Shown: positions 45,139 to 56,838 of the stretch, piece by piece
Layout of the letters: every line of letters begins with the position of its first letter
How positions within the stretch are numbered: the stretch's first letter is position 1
Source of the DNA: Nageia nagi
Lineage: Eukaryota; Pinophyta
Length of the DNA stretch: 64,000 bases
Direction: 5' to 3'
Assembly (NCBI GenBank): GCA_050084985.1
Contig: JBITNC010000001.1
Coordinates: forward strand, 134,044,001 to 134,108,000
Translations under genes and position numbers: made by a program
Notes under the pieces: model-generated
Told to the model about the DNA's origin: nothing
Seen by the model: the letters and a program-made list of their open reading frames with translations, nothing else
Database searches by the model: none

Positions 45139-45147
45139 TATAAATTT
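45139..45147 (+). promoter_or_regulatory. TATA box of Tat-like 5' LTR
   Basis: TATAAATTT in the 5' LTR. The matching part is absent from the 3' LTR, which lacks the bases corresponding to 44805-45172. Confidence 0.6.
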
Positions 45148-45695
45148 AGTCGAAGGTAAGGAAAAGGGGTTGGAATCCCTAGTATTTCCCTTTGTATTTA
45201 TTTTTGAAGACCTTTTGTTCTATCAATTATACAATGCCATCTTGACCTTTCTTATCCAACACTTGGTGTTGTTATTTTAATTTGGTTATATTGTGGTAAG
45301 TAATGGATATTTCCTAAATGATAAAAACAAGTTGTTGGTATAACTATGTCTGCTTATATGGAAGAGTTAAGCTAAAGAATAATTTAGAGAATGAAAGCTT
45401 ACACCATGGCTGCTACACTAGATTCATGCCAAGGTTTCATGCTATGTGAAAGCTTGCACTAAGCTAGTGATCTACCCCTTTTGATTTACTCTTTCTTCCT
45501 ATCTCTTATTTTATTTCTCATGCTCTATCCTTTTTCATTTCTTTCCTATTATTTTCTCTTTTCATTTGCACCTAATGGATAAGGATTCATCCTACTCCAA
45601 AGATCAGGTTACTATGCTAGCTTGTTCATGATATACTTTGCTTGAACTGCCCAAGAGTGTATATATTGCTCAATTTCCATCAATAATATATCTTT

Positions 45696-45714
45696 TGGCA
45701 TGCCCAGTGGGACC
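45696..45714 (+). promoter_or_regulatory. Primer-binding site of Tat-like element
   Basis: TGGCATGCCCAGTGGGACC, ten bases after the LTR end. It resembles the primer site I know from Tat/Ogre elements, with changes consistent with CpG decay. Confidence 0.6.
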
Positions 45715-45830
45715 CAAAAAATTTCATTGGAGACTCTACTGAAAGCAGTATTGATGGTATGTATCCAGGTAGATTTATAGTTTTCATTACTACTTCCCAA
45801 ACCTAAATTCTTTAGTTACTATTAGAGTTT

Positions 45831-46620
45831 ATGTGGATAAGATCAAAATCCAAAATAGCTAAACAGGTCCTAGATTTTAAAGAACTTGGTATTCCTAGAA
45901 GAAAGATCTTGATCAAGTCTAGATGTTTGAGTAGTATCAACACTTTAGAATCTCTATTCAAAATAGTACCATTCAACCTTCATACTGGGATTGCTCCTCC
46001 TAAAATGGCTAATTATACTCCAAATATCTATCCTGCATGGGATGATGGGGTACCTTTGGCTCTAGCTACATTGCATGATATCCTAGGAAACATCTTTAAA
46101 ACTCTACCTGAGTTTGATGCCACCATAGAGAAGACAACCTCTGAACATTATGTGGATGTGGTCGGTTTGGCTAAACTCCATAATATTCAACATGAAGATG
46201 TCATGGTAAGACTGCTAGCATAATATTTCAAGGGCAAGGTTCTTGATTGATATAGAAGCCTTGCTAGTGGATCTATAACTTCCTGGTCTCATTTGGTAGA
46301 GTCTTTCATCTTGGAATTTAATGAGGTAGGAGACCCCTTCTCCTTACTAACATAGTTCACCTCTATCAAAAGACATGAACAGGAGAATATTCTTAATTTT
46401 AATATTAGGTTCCAAAAATCTTGGAAAAGGGTTCCAATATTGGTTAGGCCCCAAGAATCTCAAGCTTTGATGTATTATTTGAGAGCCTTTCCCCCAGATC
46501 TCTCTTTGCAAATTCAAAATTTTGGAGTAACCACCTTTTTTGAGGTCTATAGATAAGCAACGTTTGCTAAATCTTATCTCATTTCGATGAGAAAACTACC
46601 CAATCGCATGCCAATACCAT
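45831..46620 (+). pseudogene. Gag of Tat-like element
   Basis: The open frame 45831-46223 and its continuation through a few stops form a gag protein. It has an N-terminal region ending 'YPAWDDGVPLALATLHDILG', a repression-type linker, and then the conserved gag domain 'HNIQHEDVMVRLLA', 'WSHLVESFILEFNEVGDPFS' and 'LNFNIRFQKSWKRVPI' (46180-46440). The start near 45831 is the first ATG of the open stretch. Stops fall at Gln or Trp positions. The gag C terminus to 47470 is too decayed to read. Confidence 0.8.
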
Positions 46621-47471
46621 ACTTTATAATGTTACCATAAAACTAGGCAATAAGACCCTCAACAATTTGTATGGCCCCACCTTTGGATAGTATTCATGCA
46701 TCAACTCAATAATTCCCATTAGCCTTACCTATCCCAAGAGATCCCCTAGATCTACTAGCCCCACATCAGTTAGGGATAAATCAAGCAACTTCCTCTCAAA
46801 GTGAGATATAAGAATTGAGCTTTATGTAGAAACATGGCTAACTAGATCACCCTCTTGAGTAGATAAAAGAATGCCAAGAGATTCCCATATCTAGCTATAG
46901 AAAAAGCTCAAAATTAGCATGTGTTAGTAGAAGATACAAATCAAGCTTCTTCTTTTGGATAGATAGTAGGCTTATGTTTAGCTTGCAATGATGCTCATGA
47001 ATAAAATTCTTGCCCTATATATCAATATCAAGAGTACTTGTATAAAAGTGGAGGAATTCCTCCACCTGGCATGGTTGATGACATAAGTCGAAATATAAAT
47101 TTGATGAATTTCACCCTAGCTGATGTAGGTGTTTTTGTTATAGAAATAAGGTCTGTAAAGTGGCCTCATGTATCAAATCTACCAAATAAATGAGTTGAAT
47201 CTTCAATAGGTCATGATCCAGTAACCCCCAAGAAGCTTGGTATAGCTCTTGGTTCTGCAAACACGACATCCCCAAAAGAGGTTGCATCTCATAAATTTCC
47301 AATTTCAAAAGCTAGATAGATGCCTAAAGTTGATGAAGTCAATGATTAGATGGTCTAGAAGTTAAGGTTTTCTCTCTCACCAAGCATCAGAGGAGGGATG
47401 ATACTTAGTAGTTTCAACAAAGGTTTGCTAACAAAGAAGGTAAGCCTCCAATCATTCATGATTTCAATATT
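46621..47471 (+). other. Decayed gag C terminus and spacer
   Basis: Stop-rich, Pro/Gln/Ser-rich reading without clear motifs, likely the former C-terminal gag region between the gag core and protease. It contains 'IYQYQEYLYKSGGIPPPGMV' near 47020-47080, a block typical of such linkers. Confidence 0.45.
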
Positions 47472-48000
47472 ATGGAAGAATTAAAGAGAACCCCTTCAAA
47501 GATATCTTTATTTGATGCTTTGAAAATCCTTGGGAAAATTAATTTATTAAGGGCATCTCTTGAAGCATTAAATAAAGAAATGGATAGGGTGTTGAATTTG
47601 TTTAAGACATCCAAATATCTGAGGATGGGAAAAAATAAACCACCAACTTTTTATATGACTCTAGAGGTCAAGGGGTATGTGCTACATAACTATCTAATTG
47701 ACTCTGGAGTAGCCACTACCATCATGCCTAAAAAAATATGTGATGTAATGGGGCTACCTCTCACTAGAACATCCATAGGAGTGTTTTAGTTAGACTCAAC
47801 CCCAGTTAAAACTATTGGAGTTATCAAGGATATAGTTTTAAAGATACATAAGTGTCCTTCTATGGTTATCACTCAAGAAATTGTAGTAGTTGAACTTCCT
47901 CCTCTTTTTAGGTTATGTCTATCTAGAGAATTCATAGCAAAAATAAGGGTTATCTAGCAATGGATTACACTCATTATCTAATTCCTTATGGGTACAAGTG
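47472..48000 (+). pseudogene. Aspartic protease of Tat-like element
   Basis: The frame 47472-47789 reads 'FYMTLEVKGYVLHNYLIDSG' and 'VATTIMPKKICDVMGLPLTR'. LIDSG is the retropepsin active site (usually LIDSGA; here LIDSGVA) and ATTIMP the flap-side block seen in plant Ty3/gypsy proteases. It continues past a TAG at 47787 as 'LDSTPVKTIGVIKDIVLKI'. The enzyme would cut gag and pol. An N-terminal linker precedes the domain. Confidence 0.85.
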
Positions 48001-48239
48001 AGTAAGGTTGGATAATAAAAAAAGTTTTGATGTTCATGGAGAAAAAAAAGAGGAGATCAATGCATTCCTAAGTGAGTTAGAAGAGAGTGAGCTGTTGTTG
48101 GAAGAATTGCAAATTGAAGACCCCATGTCTATGAATACACTTAACACCATTTATGACATGAAGTTCAAGAATTATTATTTAATGGAACCAAAGCCTTTCA
48201 TCCCAAGCTCACTAGTGAAGAGTTCAAAAGAGGTGAAGT

Positions 48240-48700
48240 CTAGGAAATGTTCTTCAATGGAGCCAGATATAGAAATGGGTTAGGTACTGGGATTATTTTG
48301 ATTGATCCAATGTAAAAAATTCATAAATTCTCCTACAAGCTCACATGGATGTGCACCAATAATGCAACTAAGTATGAAGCCCTTTATCTTGGCCTAGAGT
48401 AAGCAATTAAAATACAAATTTGCTATGTGAAAATTAAAGGAGACTCAAAGTTGATTGTAAATTGAGTCACAAGCAAGTGTTCTATTAAACATCACTATTT
48501 AAAGTCTTATAGGAATAGAGTGTAGGATATATTTAAAATTTTTGAAGCTCTACATATATAATCCATTCCAAGGACATTGAACCATGAAGCTAATACACTA
48601 GCTCAAATGGGAGCCAATTTTGATCCCACCAATGACTGGTTTCGAAAAAGGGGGGTTCAACTTATCTTTAGACCTTCTATTCCAGATAATTATTCCTTTT
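48240..48700 (+). pseudogene. Additional RNase H (archaeal-type) upstream of RT
   Basis: The reading 'GTGIILIDP', 'FSYKLTWMCTNNATKYEALY', 'LGLE', 'VKIKGDSKLIVN', 'LKSYRNRV' and 'IPRTLNHEANTLAQMGA' follows the archaeal-type RNase H fold in order: first strand, C.NN..EYEA.. (here KYEAL), GDS.L, and H..R..N..AD.LA. This is a second RNase H, distinct from the one joined to RT at 49870. It degrades RNA in RNA-DNA hybrids. It lies between protease and RT, not between RT and integrase. The first catalytic Asp region is indistinct. Confidence 0.8.
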
Positions 48701-49019
48701 AGAAAGTATGTAGATATGAGTCTCAAATCAATCAATTTTTGCTATAGCATTCTATGTGTCATGCAGTAGGAGAAGAATATGCTAACATCTTTCAAGAACA
48801 AGATATAATCCAATTAAACAATAATATAATTCCTAGAGATCTGATCCCATTCGAAGGGTTATTCGATAGAAATGACCAAGTAAAAAGAAAGGGTATAATT
48901 ATAAACCATGATAATCATAAGGAGTATGAAATTATTCTTGAAATTATTTTAAAAATTGACATATGTAACAACCTCGATCAGATTAAAGAGATTATTTAGT
49001 TATGCAGAGTTTTTTCTAA

Positions 49020-50400
49020 TGTAATTGCTTAGTCATATGATGATCTAAGGTTTTTGATAAATCTATAACTCAGCATATGATAGAATTTATTAAAGACACC
49101 AAGCCTATCAAATAGAAGCAAAGGATAGTAAACCCCAAGATTGAAGTGGCGATGAAACAAGAAGTTCTGAAATTGTATAAAGCTAGTATCATATATCCTA
49201 ATAAACATTCTACATGGGTGGCAAACTTGGTCCCAATTAAAAATAAAAATGGAGAGATTCAATTATGTATGGATTTTAGAGGTTTAAATAAAGTCTCATT
49301 AAAAGATCATTATCCTCTACTACTTATGAACAAATATTGAATACTATGGCTAAAGCGAAAAGATTCTCATTACTAGATGGTTTTTCAGGGTATAACCAAG
49401 TTTGGGTAAAAAATGAAGATTAGTTCAAAATAGCTTTTACAACCAAATGGGGAACATTGGCTTTCCAAAGAATGTCTTTTAGATTATCAAATGCAGGAGC
49501 AACCTTTCAAAGAGCTATGGACTATGCTTTTGGAGAAATGATAAATAAAAGTGTGCTAGTATATTTGGATGATATCATTATTTTCTCTCATGATAGAAGT
49601 TCCCATGTGTAGCATCTAGAGTAGGCTTTTATCAAATGCAAAAGGTATGGAATTTTTTTAAATCTAAAAAAGTCTATTTTTGTAGTAGATGAGGGAAAGC
49701 TTCTTGAACATGTCATTTCAAAAGAAGGTTGGCTATTGATTCAGATAGGATAGAAGCAATAGATAAACTATCTCTCCCTTCGAACAAAAAGCTTTACAAT
49801 CTTTTCTAGGACAAATTAACTTTGTAAGAAGTTTTGTTCAAGATTTTTCAAGCATTGTTAAGCCTATTACTCTCATGTTAAAGAAAAATGTTGTGTTTGA
49901 ATGGACTAAAGAAAAAAAAGAAGCATTTCAAAGAATCAAGTTCGCAATAACTAGGGTGCCTATCTTAAGGAACCCAAATTTTAGCAAAGAATTAATTTTA
50001 TATGCGTATGGCTCTAGTTCAAGTATTGTACTAGTGCTAACACAAAAATTTGAAAATAATGAGGAATATCCCATTGCTTTTTCCATTCAAACTATGAATA
50101 AGAGCAACGAGAAGTACACTTCCATAGAAAAATAGGTCCTAGCAATACTAAAGTCTTTAGGAAAGTTGAAACATTATATAAGTTAGAGTAGAGTCCTGGT
50201 CTTAACTATACATCCATATGTTAGATATTATATAATACAAAAAGAAATTAGGGAGGGGAGACCTGGATGGATTTCTAAAATTTTAAGATATGATGTGGAA
50301 ATCAAACCTACTAAACTTATAAGGGGAAAGGCCCTTTATGAACAATTAGCCAGAGATGTTGTAAAAGCAAAAGATAGTGTGTATTTCATTGAACAAGTAA
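49020..50400 (+). pseudogene. RT and RNase H of Tat-like element
   Basis: RT begins near 49090 with 'PKIEVAMKQEVLKLYKASII' and 'YPNKHSTWVANLVPIKNKNG', continues with 'LCMDFRGLNKVSLKDHYPLL', 'FSLLDGFSGYNQ', 'AFTTKWGTLAFQRM' and the catalytic 'VYLDDIIIFSHD' near 49560. The connected RNase H (49870-50170) reads 'VFEWTKEKKEAFQRIKFAI', 'ILYAYGSSSSIVLVL' (normally LY..AS) and 'YTSIEK'. Stops occur where Gln, Trp or Arg are expected, and one or two frameshifts fall near 49340 and 49750. Confidence 0.92.
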
Positions 50401-50429
50401 TTCTAGATGAGAAACTAGGTATGGAGAAA

Positions 50430-51710
50430 AATGATTAGATGGGCCAATTAAATAGGTATTTCAAATCTGGTAAACTCCCCGTGCATTTGAACATATCACA
50501 AAGAAGAAGATTTAAAATCCATGCCCAAAATTACACAAAAATTGACCAAGTGCTATATAGGAGAAATCATGATGGAATATTGCTGAGGTGTATACCTTCA
50601 TATAAGATAGCAAAGCTAATTGAAGTGTTTCATTTTAGGGTATTATAAGGTCATTATTCTAGTTATACAATGGTGGGTAAACTAATTCAAGTAGGTTAAT
50701 ACTGGCCCACTATGTTCAAAGATGCTTTTGTGAAGGTTCAATGTTATGAGAAATGTTAAAGGTTTGTAGGTAGGAAGAGAAAGGGGGCTTTACCATTAGA
50801 ACCAATTTAGGTGGAAGAACCCTTAAAATAGTGGGGATTAGCCTTTATTAGAATTATTAATCAAAATTCATTGACTAGGCATAAATTCATCCTCACTGCC
50901 ATTGACTATTTCACCAGATGGGCTGAAGCAGAAGTCGTGAAAGAGGTGAATTAGAAAACTATCCTAAAATTCATTGAAAAGCTAATTACCAGGTATGGAA
51001 TTCCTCAAATGATCATCTTTGACAATAGCTTGGCATTTATAGGGATAGATATCACAAATTTTTCTATGAGATATGGAATCTACTAGAAAACTTCTTCAAA
51101 TTACTATCCATAGGGAAATGGACTTGTTGAATCAATAAATAAGAATTTGTTAAGGATTCTTAAGAGAATTGGAAAGGATTATCCTTAGACCTGGAATGAG
51201 AAGCTAATTTGGGCATTATGGATAGATAGAATCACTATAAAGTTAGCTATTAAGGCTAGTCCACATGTGTTGGTATATGGGAAAAGGCTTTGCTAGCAAG
51301 TCATATAGAGCTCCCTGCTTTGACAATACTTCAAGAACACAATGAAGAATTTGAACCACTTCAAGTATGGATGAATGAACTATTGTATTTGGAAGAATCT
51401 TGGAATAAGATGTATCTAGATTTACAAAAGAGAAATGAAGTTGTAAAGAAGTGGTTTGATAGCTTCTTTGGACATCTTTAAAGAAGGAGACCTTGTTTTA
51501 AAATGGGAAGAAGATAGAGCCAAACCTGGAAAGCATAAAAAGTTTGAATCTTTATGGTTAGGACCATATGTCATAGCCAAATGCATTAGGATAAATGCCT
51601 TCAAAATAGCCAAATTGAATGGGTGGAAGCTACCAATTTTAGTAAACAGGTAGCATTTGAAACATTACAAGCTCACATGGGTGGGAGAATGCCTTTAAAA
51701 GAGAATTTAC
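50430..51710 (+). pseudogene. Integrase of Tat-like element
   Basis: N-terminal part 'VLYRRNHDGILLRCIPSYKI', with the H..H..C..C site near 50630-50760 ('FHFRVL', 'VQCYEKC'). Core: 'LTAIDYFTRWAEAEVVKEV' near 50900 (first Asp), 'IPQMIIFDNSLAF' near 51005 (second Asp), and 'GNGLVESINKNLLRILKRIG' near 51125 (catalytic Glu). C-terminal region 'EGDLVLKWEEDRAKPGKHKK' and 'LNGWKLPILVNR' (51480-51650). No chromodomain follows. All three catalytic acids are still readable, although stops interrupt the frame. Confidence 0.9.
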
Positions 51711-52059
51711 TACCCTTGTAAATATTTTAAATATGATATGTTTTGTATTTAATTTTCAGAGTAGCAGTACATTTTGTTTAATGATAATATTAATGGCTCA
51801 AGGCATTTTTAGCACTGTTGGAATCAAGGTTCCCAAGAAAATCTTGAGAGTACCAAATTAGTTATTAATGCAAATGATGCAGTAGTTATATTGCATGATT
51901 GAAAAAGCAAATGTGAGGCATGGGAATTTAAACATAAAAGTAGCAAAGTTGATGCATTTTAAAATATATAAACTTTATATCTTTCAAATATTAGTAGTTA
52001 TCTAAATTCCTAGTCTTCAATAGAGCCAAGAAATGTAGAGCATCATTCATAATCATAAG

Positions 52060-55000
52060 TCAAAGCATAGTGTACTTGAAAGCACAGCCTAAAAAGATAT
52101 GGTAATGACTCCAAGAAGGGTAGTTAAAAGGGTTGTAGATTCAATGGAGTTGCTATGGGATACTAAAATAATGGCATAGAACAAGAATCCAAAGGGCACC
52201 ACAGAAGGTAAGTGTCCTATTTTTGGATTTAATCATATCGCTCATACACCAATGGGGTTGAGGCTCATGTATTTTATTCCCCATAGATGTTTCCCAATAC
52301 TAGAATTAATAAAGCTAATAAAAGGGGTGTATGATCCTACAATGAGGGTCATAAGAAACTTACAGGGGAGGGTAATTCTTAGCCTAGACTTCACATCTCT
52401 AGCAAGAACTTTTAATCCACCTACCCCATTTTCTCCTCCTATCTTGATAAATCAGGGTATAAGACCAAGCTCAAACATGAAAAAAAATATCCTATCTTGG
52501 TTAAATAGGAATGTGGATGATGCTATAAATTTCTTAAAAGTCCCAAATTCTGAAGTGTTGTTATCCAGTTTCTCCTCACATTTGTAGTTGTTGTTATCTA
52601 TGTTATTAGTAGCAATCGAAGAAAGGTAAAATAAATATATTTCATTAATAAGGCTCATAATAGCCTACCATATCTCTCATCCAAATACTCCCATCATTTA
52701 TGATTAGGCTATAGCCATTTCAGATAGGATTTCAGAACAATTAGAATAAATTGATCAAGGGTCTCACTTTTCATATGCATAATATATTATTTGGTTGTTA
52801 ATCTATCAAAATTTAAGATTTTTCAAAAAGTTGGCTTTAATTAGGCATGAAGAAGATGGGTCCCTCAGGTATGTGGATAGATGGAATAAGGAAGTAAGGT
52901 CATCAACCAATTACTATAGCTTTGTGAAAAATTTCTTAGCTTTGACCATGAGTCTATTTGCTCCTGAAATTCCAAGGTTGTTAGAAGCATCAAAATTGTA
53001 TCTTCAGATGCCTCATGGTGAGACTAGGGATTGGTTCTTCATTGAAGGGGGAACATTCATTAGAATTTTTGGTTTTATCAATACCCCTTTCTTATTACCT
53101 ATACATGTCACTAACTAGATCTTTAGTATGGAGTATGGGAGGCAAATAGACTATGTAGATGCAAAATGTGAGGCTGCAACTAAGAAGAGATTGGTTTATG
53201 CTCTACCTCACAAGGTGCATGACTTGGTACTTCAAAGTAGAGGAGGAAGCAACCAACTGAAGGAGAAGCTACTTAGGTTGAAGTTGAAAAGGATCAATTA
53301 ATATAGGTTATACGATCCTAAAGATGTGTTTGGTAAAAGGTTGATAAATTAGCCCAATCCTCCTAGCTTCAAAGCTAAAGCTAAATCAAAGTTAGAACAA
53401 TGGAGAAATTTGGAAGAGAAAGATAAATTGATGCCTATTTCTTTGATTGCTAAAAATTTGCTATTACCATGGATGAGTTTTTATGAAAAGAAGGTAGCTT
53501 TCAATTGAAGGATAGATTCAATTCCCAAAAAATCTTTGGCCACATTGAGAAGGCTTAAGTGGAGTAAAGAGAATATTGCTGCATTTAACCAATATCAAAT
53601 TGAATCTAAGAATAAATTTACACCCCTTGAGTCTAATCTAGAAAATGTGTTCAAATATATGTGGAAAATAGAACACCCTTCAAATGAACCTACTAGAGAG
53701 TATCCTAAAGATGATGATGAAGAAGAAGAGGATCAGCTAAGAATCCCAAAGGATCAACCAAGAAGAGCAAGCTGGAGAAGAGGTTAGAGAGGCTACCTCC
53801 CAATCTGTACAAGAGACACCAAAAGGGAAAGAAGTGTATATAGTAAAGAGGAAAGCTCAAAAGGCTCTCATTTCACCTAAAAAGAAGAGGAAGACATTTG
53901 CTCCAATAGGTACAGTTTCTTTCTCTCCTCCTTCTACTTCTCTTTCAGATACCTCTGCTACCCTATCAGACTAGTCTCTATCCAAGTTGTCTCACCCATT
54001 TCTACTCAAGCCCCCCTTTCTATAGTTGTTATGACCTCTCTACCACCCACCACATAGCCAATTCTTGTGTTACCTCTACCTTCACAAGGGCATAATCCTA
54101 CTCATTCTACATTGATTTCCCCAATGACTCCTCTCACTAATATCATCACTATACCATCATCACCCCCACCATCACCACCACCATTCCTAGTAATTCCCAT
54201 CAGTAGTAGAAACCTAGGTCCTAGCTAGGCTAGTCTTACAACACTAGCAAAATAATTTTTTGCGTCCCTCCCCTAGGATTTGGGTGTTGGTTCTTTGTTC
54301 ATCACTATATCTGGGCAATAGGTTTCTTTTGATGGTATTATGCAATAATACCAACAAATGAAGAGCAACTAAGAAGAATGGATGTAAAGGAAATTAAATA
54401 AAATCCCAAAATTAGATAATCTGATAAGGCTCTGTACTTCTATAGATTCAAAAAACAAAGTGTTAGAAATGGCTATAGCCCAGGATCTCTAGGAAGTGTA
54501 GAGTGAATTAACTTCTATGAACACCCAAGTGAAAATAGACACAAGAAGCATTCCTCAGAATGATAAGAATGAGCTATTACAAACTACTATAGACTTAAAT
54601 ATATCAGAGTTAACCAAGTTGGAAGCCAAGTATAATAAGCTTCAAAAAGCTCATGAAGTGATAAAGAAGTAGTTGGCTACATAAAGTATCAAGCTGAAAG
54701 CTATCAATATTGATGTAGCTATTTTGAGAGCAAGTTTAGCTTTGGCTCCTACAATTGATAGTATGAATAAAAAGGATGCCATTATTGATGAAAAAGATGC
54801 GAAAATAACCATAAGGACAATAGAAGTTGCATCAAAAAATTCAATCATTGACAGTCTGAGTACCAATATAGTTCAATTTCAACAGAGCATGAGTGAGTAG
54901 AAAATGGATAGAGATTTCTTATTAACTGTAAAGGCAAAAGGAATAGAGGTCCCAAGAAATTAAGGACTTGATTCATCTCAGGGACCATGTGGAAATGTGT

Positions 55001-55620
55001 TTGTTACAATTGAAATGGCTCGAAGTAGATGTTAGTAGGATTGAGGGTATCCTTTTTCCTATACTAGAGGAAGCCAAGAGGGAAAATAAGAAATTGAATG
55101 TTTACAACCCCTAAATATTGAAGATCAAGTAGAATTCATGGCAGCAATTAATTACCCAATGCAGGGAAAATGGATCTATCAAGAGATCAAAAATGGTGTT
55201 TTAAATCAAGTGCAAGGAATAGAGACTTTGAAGGTAGAGTTGTAAAAGTTATTAACATTGGGAGTCCAAAAATTATAGAGGATTGATAAGTCATTGATCT
55301 CAAAATTGGAATTCTTAAAGAATATTTAGAAAATTAGTAAGTAGGCTAATGATGTGGAAGCACTGCTATCTTCTTTTGATGAGGTAAAATTCTTAAAACT
55401 CTTTGATTCTTATGCACAAGTTGGGATTAGTTTACGTTAATTATTGCAAAAACATGGGAAAACATCATATGAAGTTTTGAACATTGTAGCTTTAGCTCAA
55501 TCAAGATTAAAAGACTTCTTCAAGACACATGTGAATTAGAGAAAGGTTCAATAGTTCTTAATTTTACAAAATTTAAGCTTGGTCCCTCTCCCTTTTCAAA
55601 GTTTTGTGTTAAGTTCAAAA
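52060..55620 (+). pseudogene. Extra coding region between integrase and 3' LTR, unknown family
   Basis: After a spacer (51720-52060) a long decayed protein follows. Blocks: 'MYFIPHRCFPILELIKLIKG' and 'RVILSLDFTSLARTF' (52265-52420); 'NILSWLNRNVDDAINFLKVP' and 'SEVLLSSFSSHL' (52485-52585); 'IYQNLRFFKKLALIRHEEDG', 'WNKEVRSSTNYYSFVKNFLA', 'DWFFIEGGTFIRIFGFINTP' (52800-53100); 'KKSLATLRRLKWSKENIAAF' (53530). Then an acidic run (DDDEEEEDQ) near 53715, a basic Lys/Arg stretch near 53860, a Pro/Ser-rich linker (53920-54240) and long coiled-coil helices (54360-55500). I recognise no envelope or movement protein; no membrane segment is evident. Total length would be about 1,100 residues. It is in sense orientation and decayed to the same degree as pol. 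Confidence 0.7.
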
Positions 55621-55652
55621 TGTCTTATATAAAAGTGAAATTTTCTCGCAGA

Positions 55653-56838
55653 TGTCACCAAAATGTATATGCATACATAGGCCAACACCCTAGGGTTTCC
55701 CAATGTGTATTGTCCTTAATTATTTAAAATAAGAGTGTTTCAACAATATTCTAGATAGTTTAATGAGAAAAGGCACTAATTATAGCAATTTTCAAGGCAT
55801 AAAAGGAAGTGATGTAAGCAAAGTAGAGGCTCATCTAAAATCAGACCTCGAGAGCAGTGATGTCAGCAAGTAGTGTTAAAAGTTTCATGATGGATAAGTG
55901 TTTTAGGATATAAAAGGAAGTGATGTTAGTAGAGTAGATGCTCATCTAAAATCAAACCCTAGGAATAGTGATGTTAGCAAAATAATGGCTCATCTAAAAC
56001 TAGACCCCAAGAACAATGATGTCAGCAAGTAGTGTTAAAAGTTTCATGGTAGTTGAGTGTTTCAGGGCATAAAAGGCAATGATGTCAATAGGTAATGTTA
56101 AAAGTTTTATGGTGGCTAAGTTAGTTTATTTTGAAGAATGAAAGAATGTAACATTAGTAAAATAAAGAAAAGCCCATTTTGGGCAAAAGAATAGGTCTAG
56201 AGAAGGATGACATCATGAGTAAGACCAAAATCTCTCAAAGTTAGTTGCTTCACCTTACAAAGGTGCAAAAAAGGAGGTGATGTCAATAAAAATAAAAAAG
56301 AATTTTCAAATTGGATGGTTCAAAAACCAATGATTTCAGAATCCCTAGTATTGCCCCTTATATTTATTTTCAAAGACCTTCTGTTCTATCAATTATACAA
56401 TGCCATCTTGACCTTTGTTATCCAACACTTGGTGTTATTATTTTTAATTTGGTTATATTGTGGTAAAAATGATAACAACAAGTTGTTGGTATAACTATGT
56501 CTACTTATATGGAAGAGTTAAGCTAAAGAATAATTTAGAGAATGAAAGCTTACACCATGGCTACTACACTAGATTCTTATCAAGGTTTCACATATGTGAA
56601 AGCCTATGCTGAACTAGTGATCTACCCCTTTTGCTTTACTCTTGCTCCCTATCTCTTTTATTTTATTTCTTACACTCTATACTTTTTTGTTTCTTTCCTA
56701 TTATTTTCTCTCTTTCATCTACACCTAATGTATAAGGAATTAACCTACTTCGAAGATCAGGTTACTATGCTAGCTGGTTCATGATATACTTTGGTTGAAT
56801 TGCCCAAGAGTGTATATATTACTCAATTTTCATTAACA
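55653..56838 (+). repeat. 3' LTR of Tat-like element, internally deleted
   Basis: Begins TGTCACCAAAATGTATATGC and ends CATTAACA. Compared with the 5' LTR it lacks about 368 bases (those matching 44805-45172), including the TATA box, with the joint at AATGATTTCAGAATCCC. It keeps the U3 tandem units and the stretch after the promoter. Confidence 0.85.

Larger units (their letters stand above)
44104..45685 (+). repeat. 5' LTR of Tat-like element
   Basis: Starts near TGTAAGTGTATATGCATAC and ends ..CATCAATA (the other copy ends ..CATTAACA). The U3 part (44200-44800) has tandem units of about 110-165 bp. A TATAAATTT box at 45139-45147 is the likely promoter. The start is uncertain by a few bases because the LTRs differ there. 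Confidence 0.85.
44104..56838 (+). mobile_element. Tat-like Ty3/gypsy element with extra coding region
   Basis: A 12.7-kb plus-strand element bounded by related LTRs (44104-45685 and 55653-56838). A primer-site-like sequence TGGCATGCCCAGTGGGACC follows the first LTR by about 10 bases and resembles the TGGCGCCCACCGTGGGGCC site of Tat/Ogre elements. Order: gag, protease, an archaeal-type RNase H, RT, RNase H, integrase, then about 4 kb with a further protein-coding region before the 3' LTR. A second RNase H and great length are typical of the Tat group. No clean target duplication was found. LTRs have diverged and the 3' one has a large deletion, so the element is old. Confidence 0.85.

Noticed and set aside
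54651-54866. Minus-strand 71-codon frame as a membrane peptide
   Set aside because: Antisense shadow of the coiled-coil part of the Tat-like element's extra region.
52060-55620. Envelope-like protein, implying an Athila or endogenous-retrovirus-like element
   Set aside because: No signal peptide or membrane-spanning segment can be seen, and the coiled-coil and Pro-rich layout does not resemble the Athila envelope-like region.
44104-56838. Target-site duplication for the Tat-like element
   Set aside because: The five bases before 44104 (TATGA) and after 56838 (ATAAG) do not match, and small shifts of the uncertain LTR start do not help.
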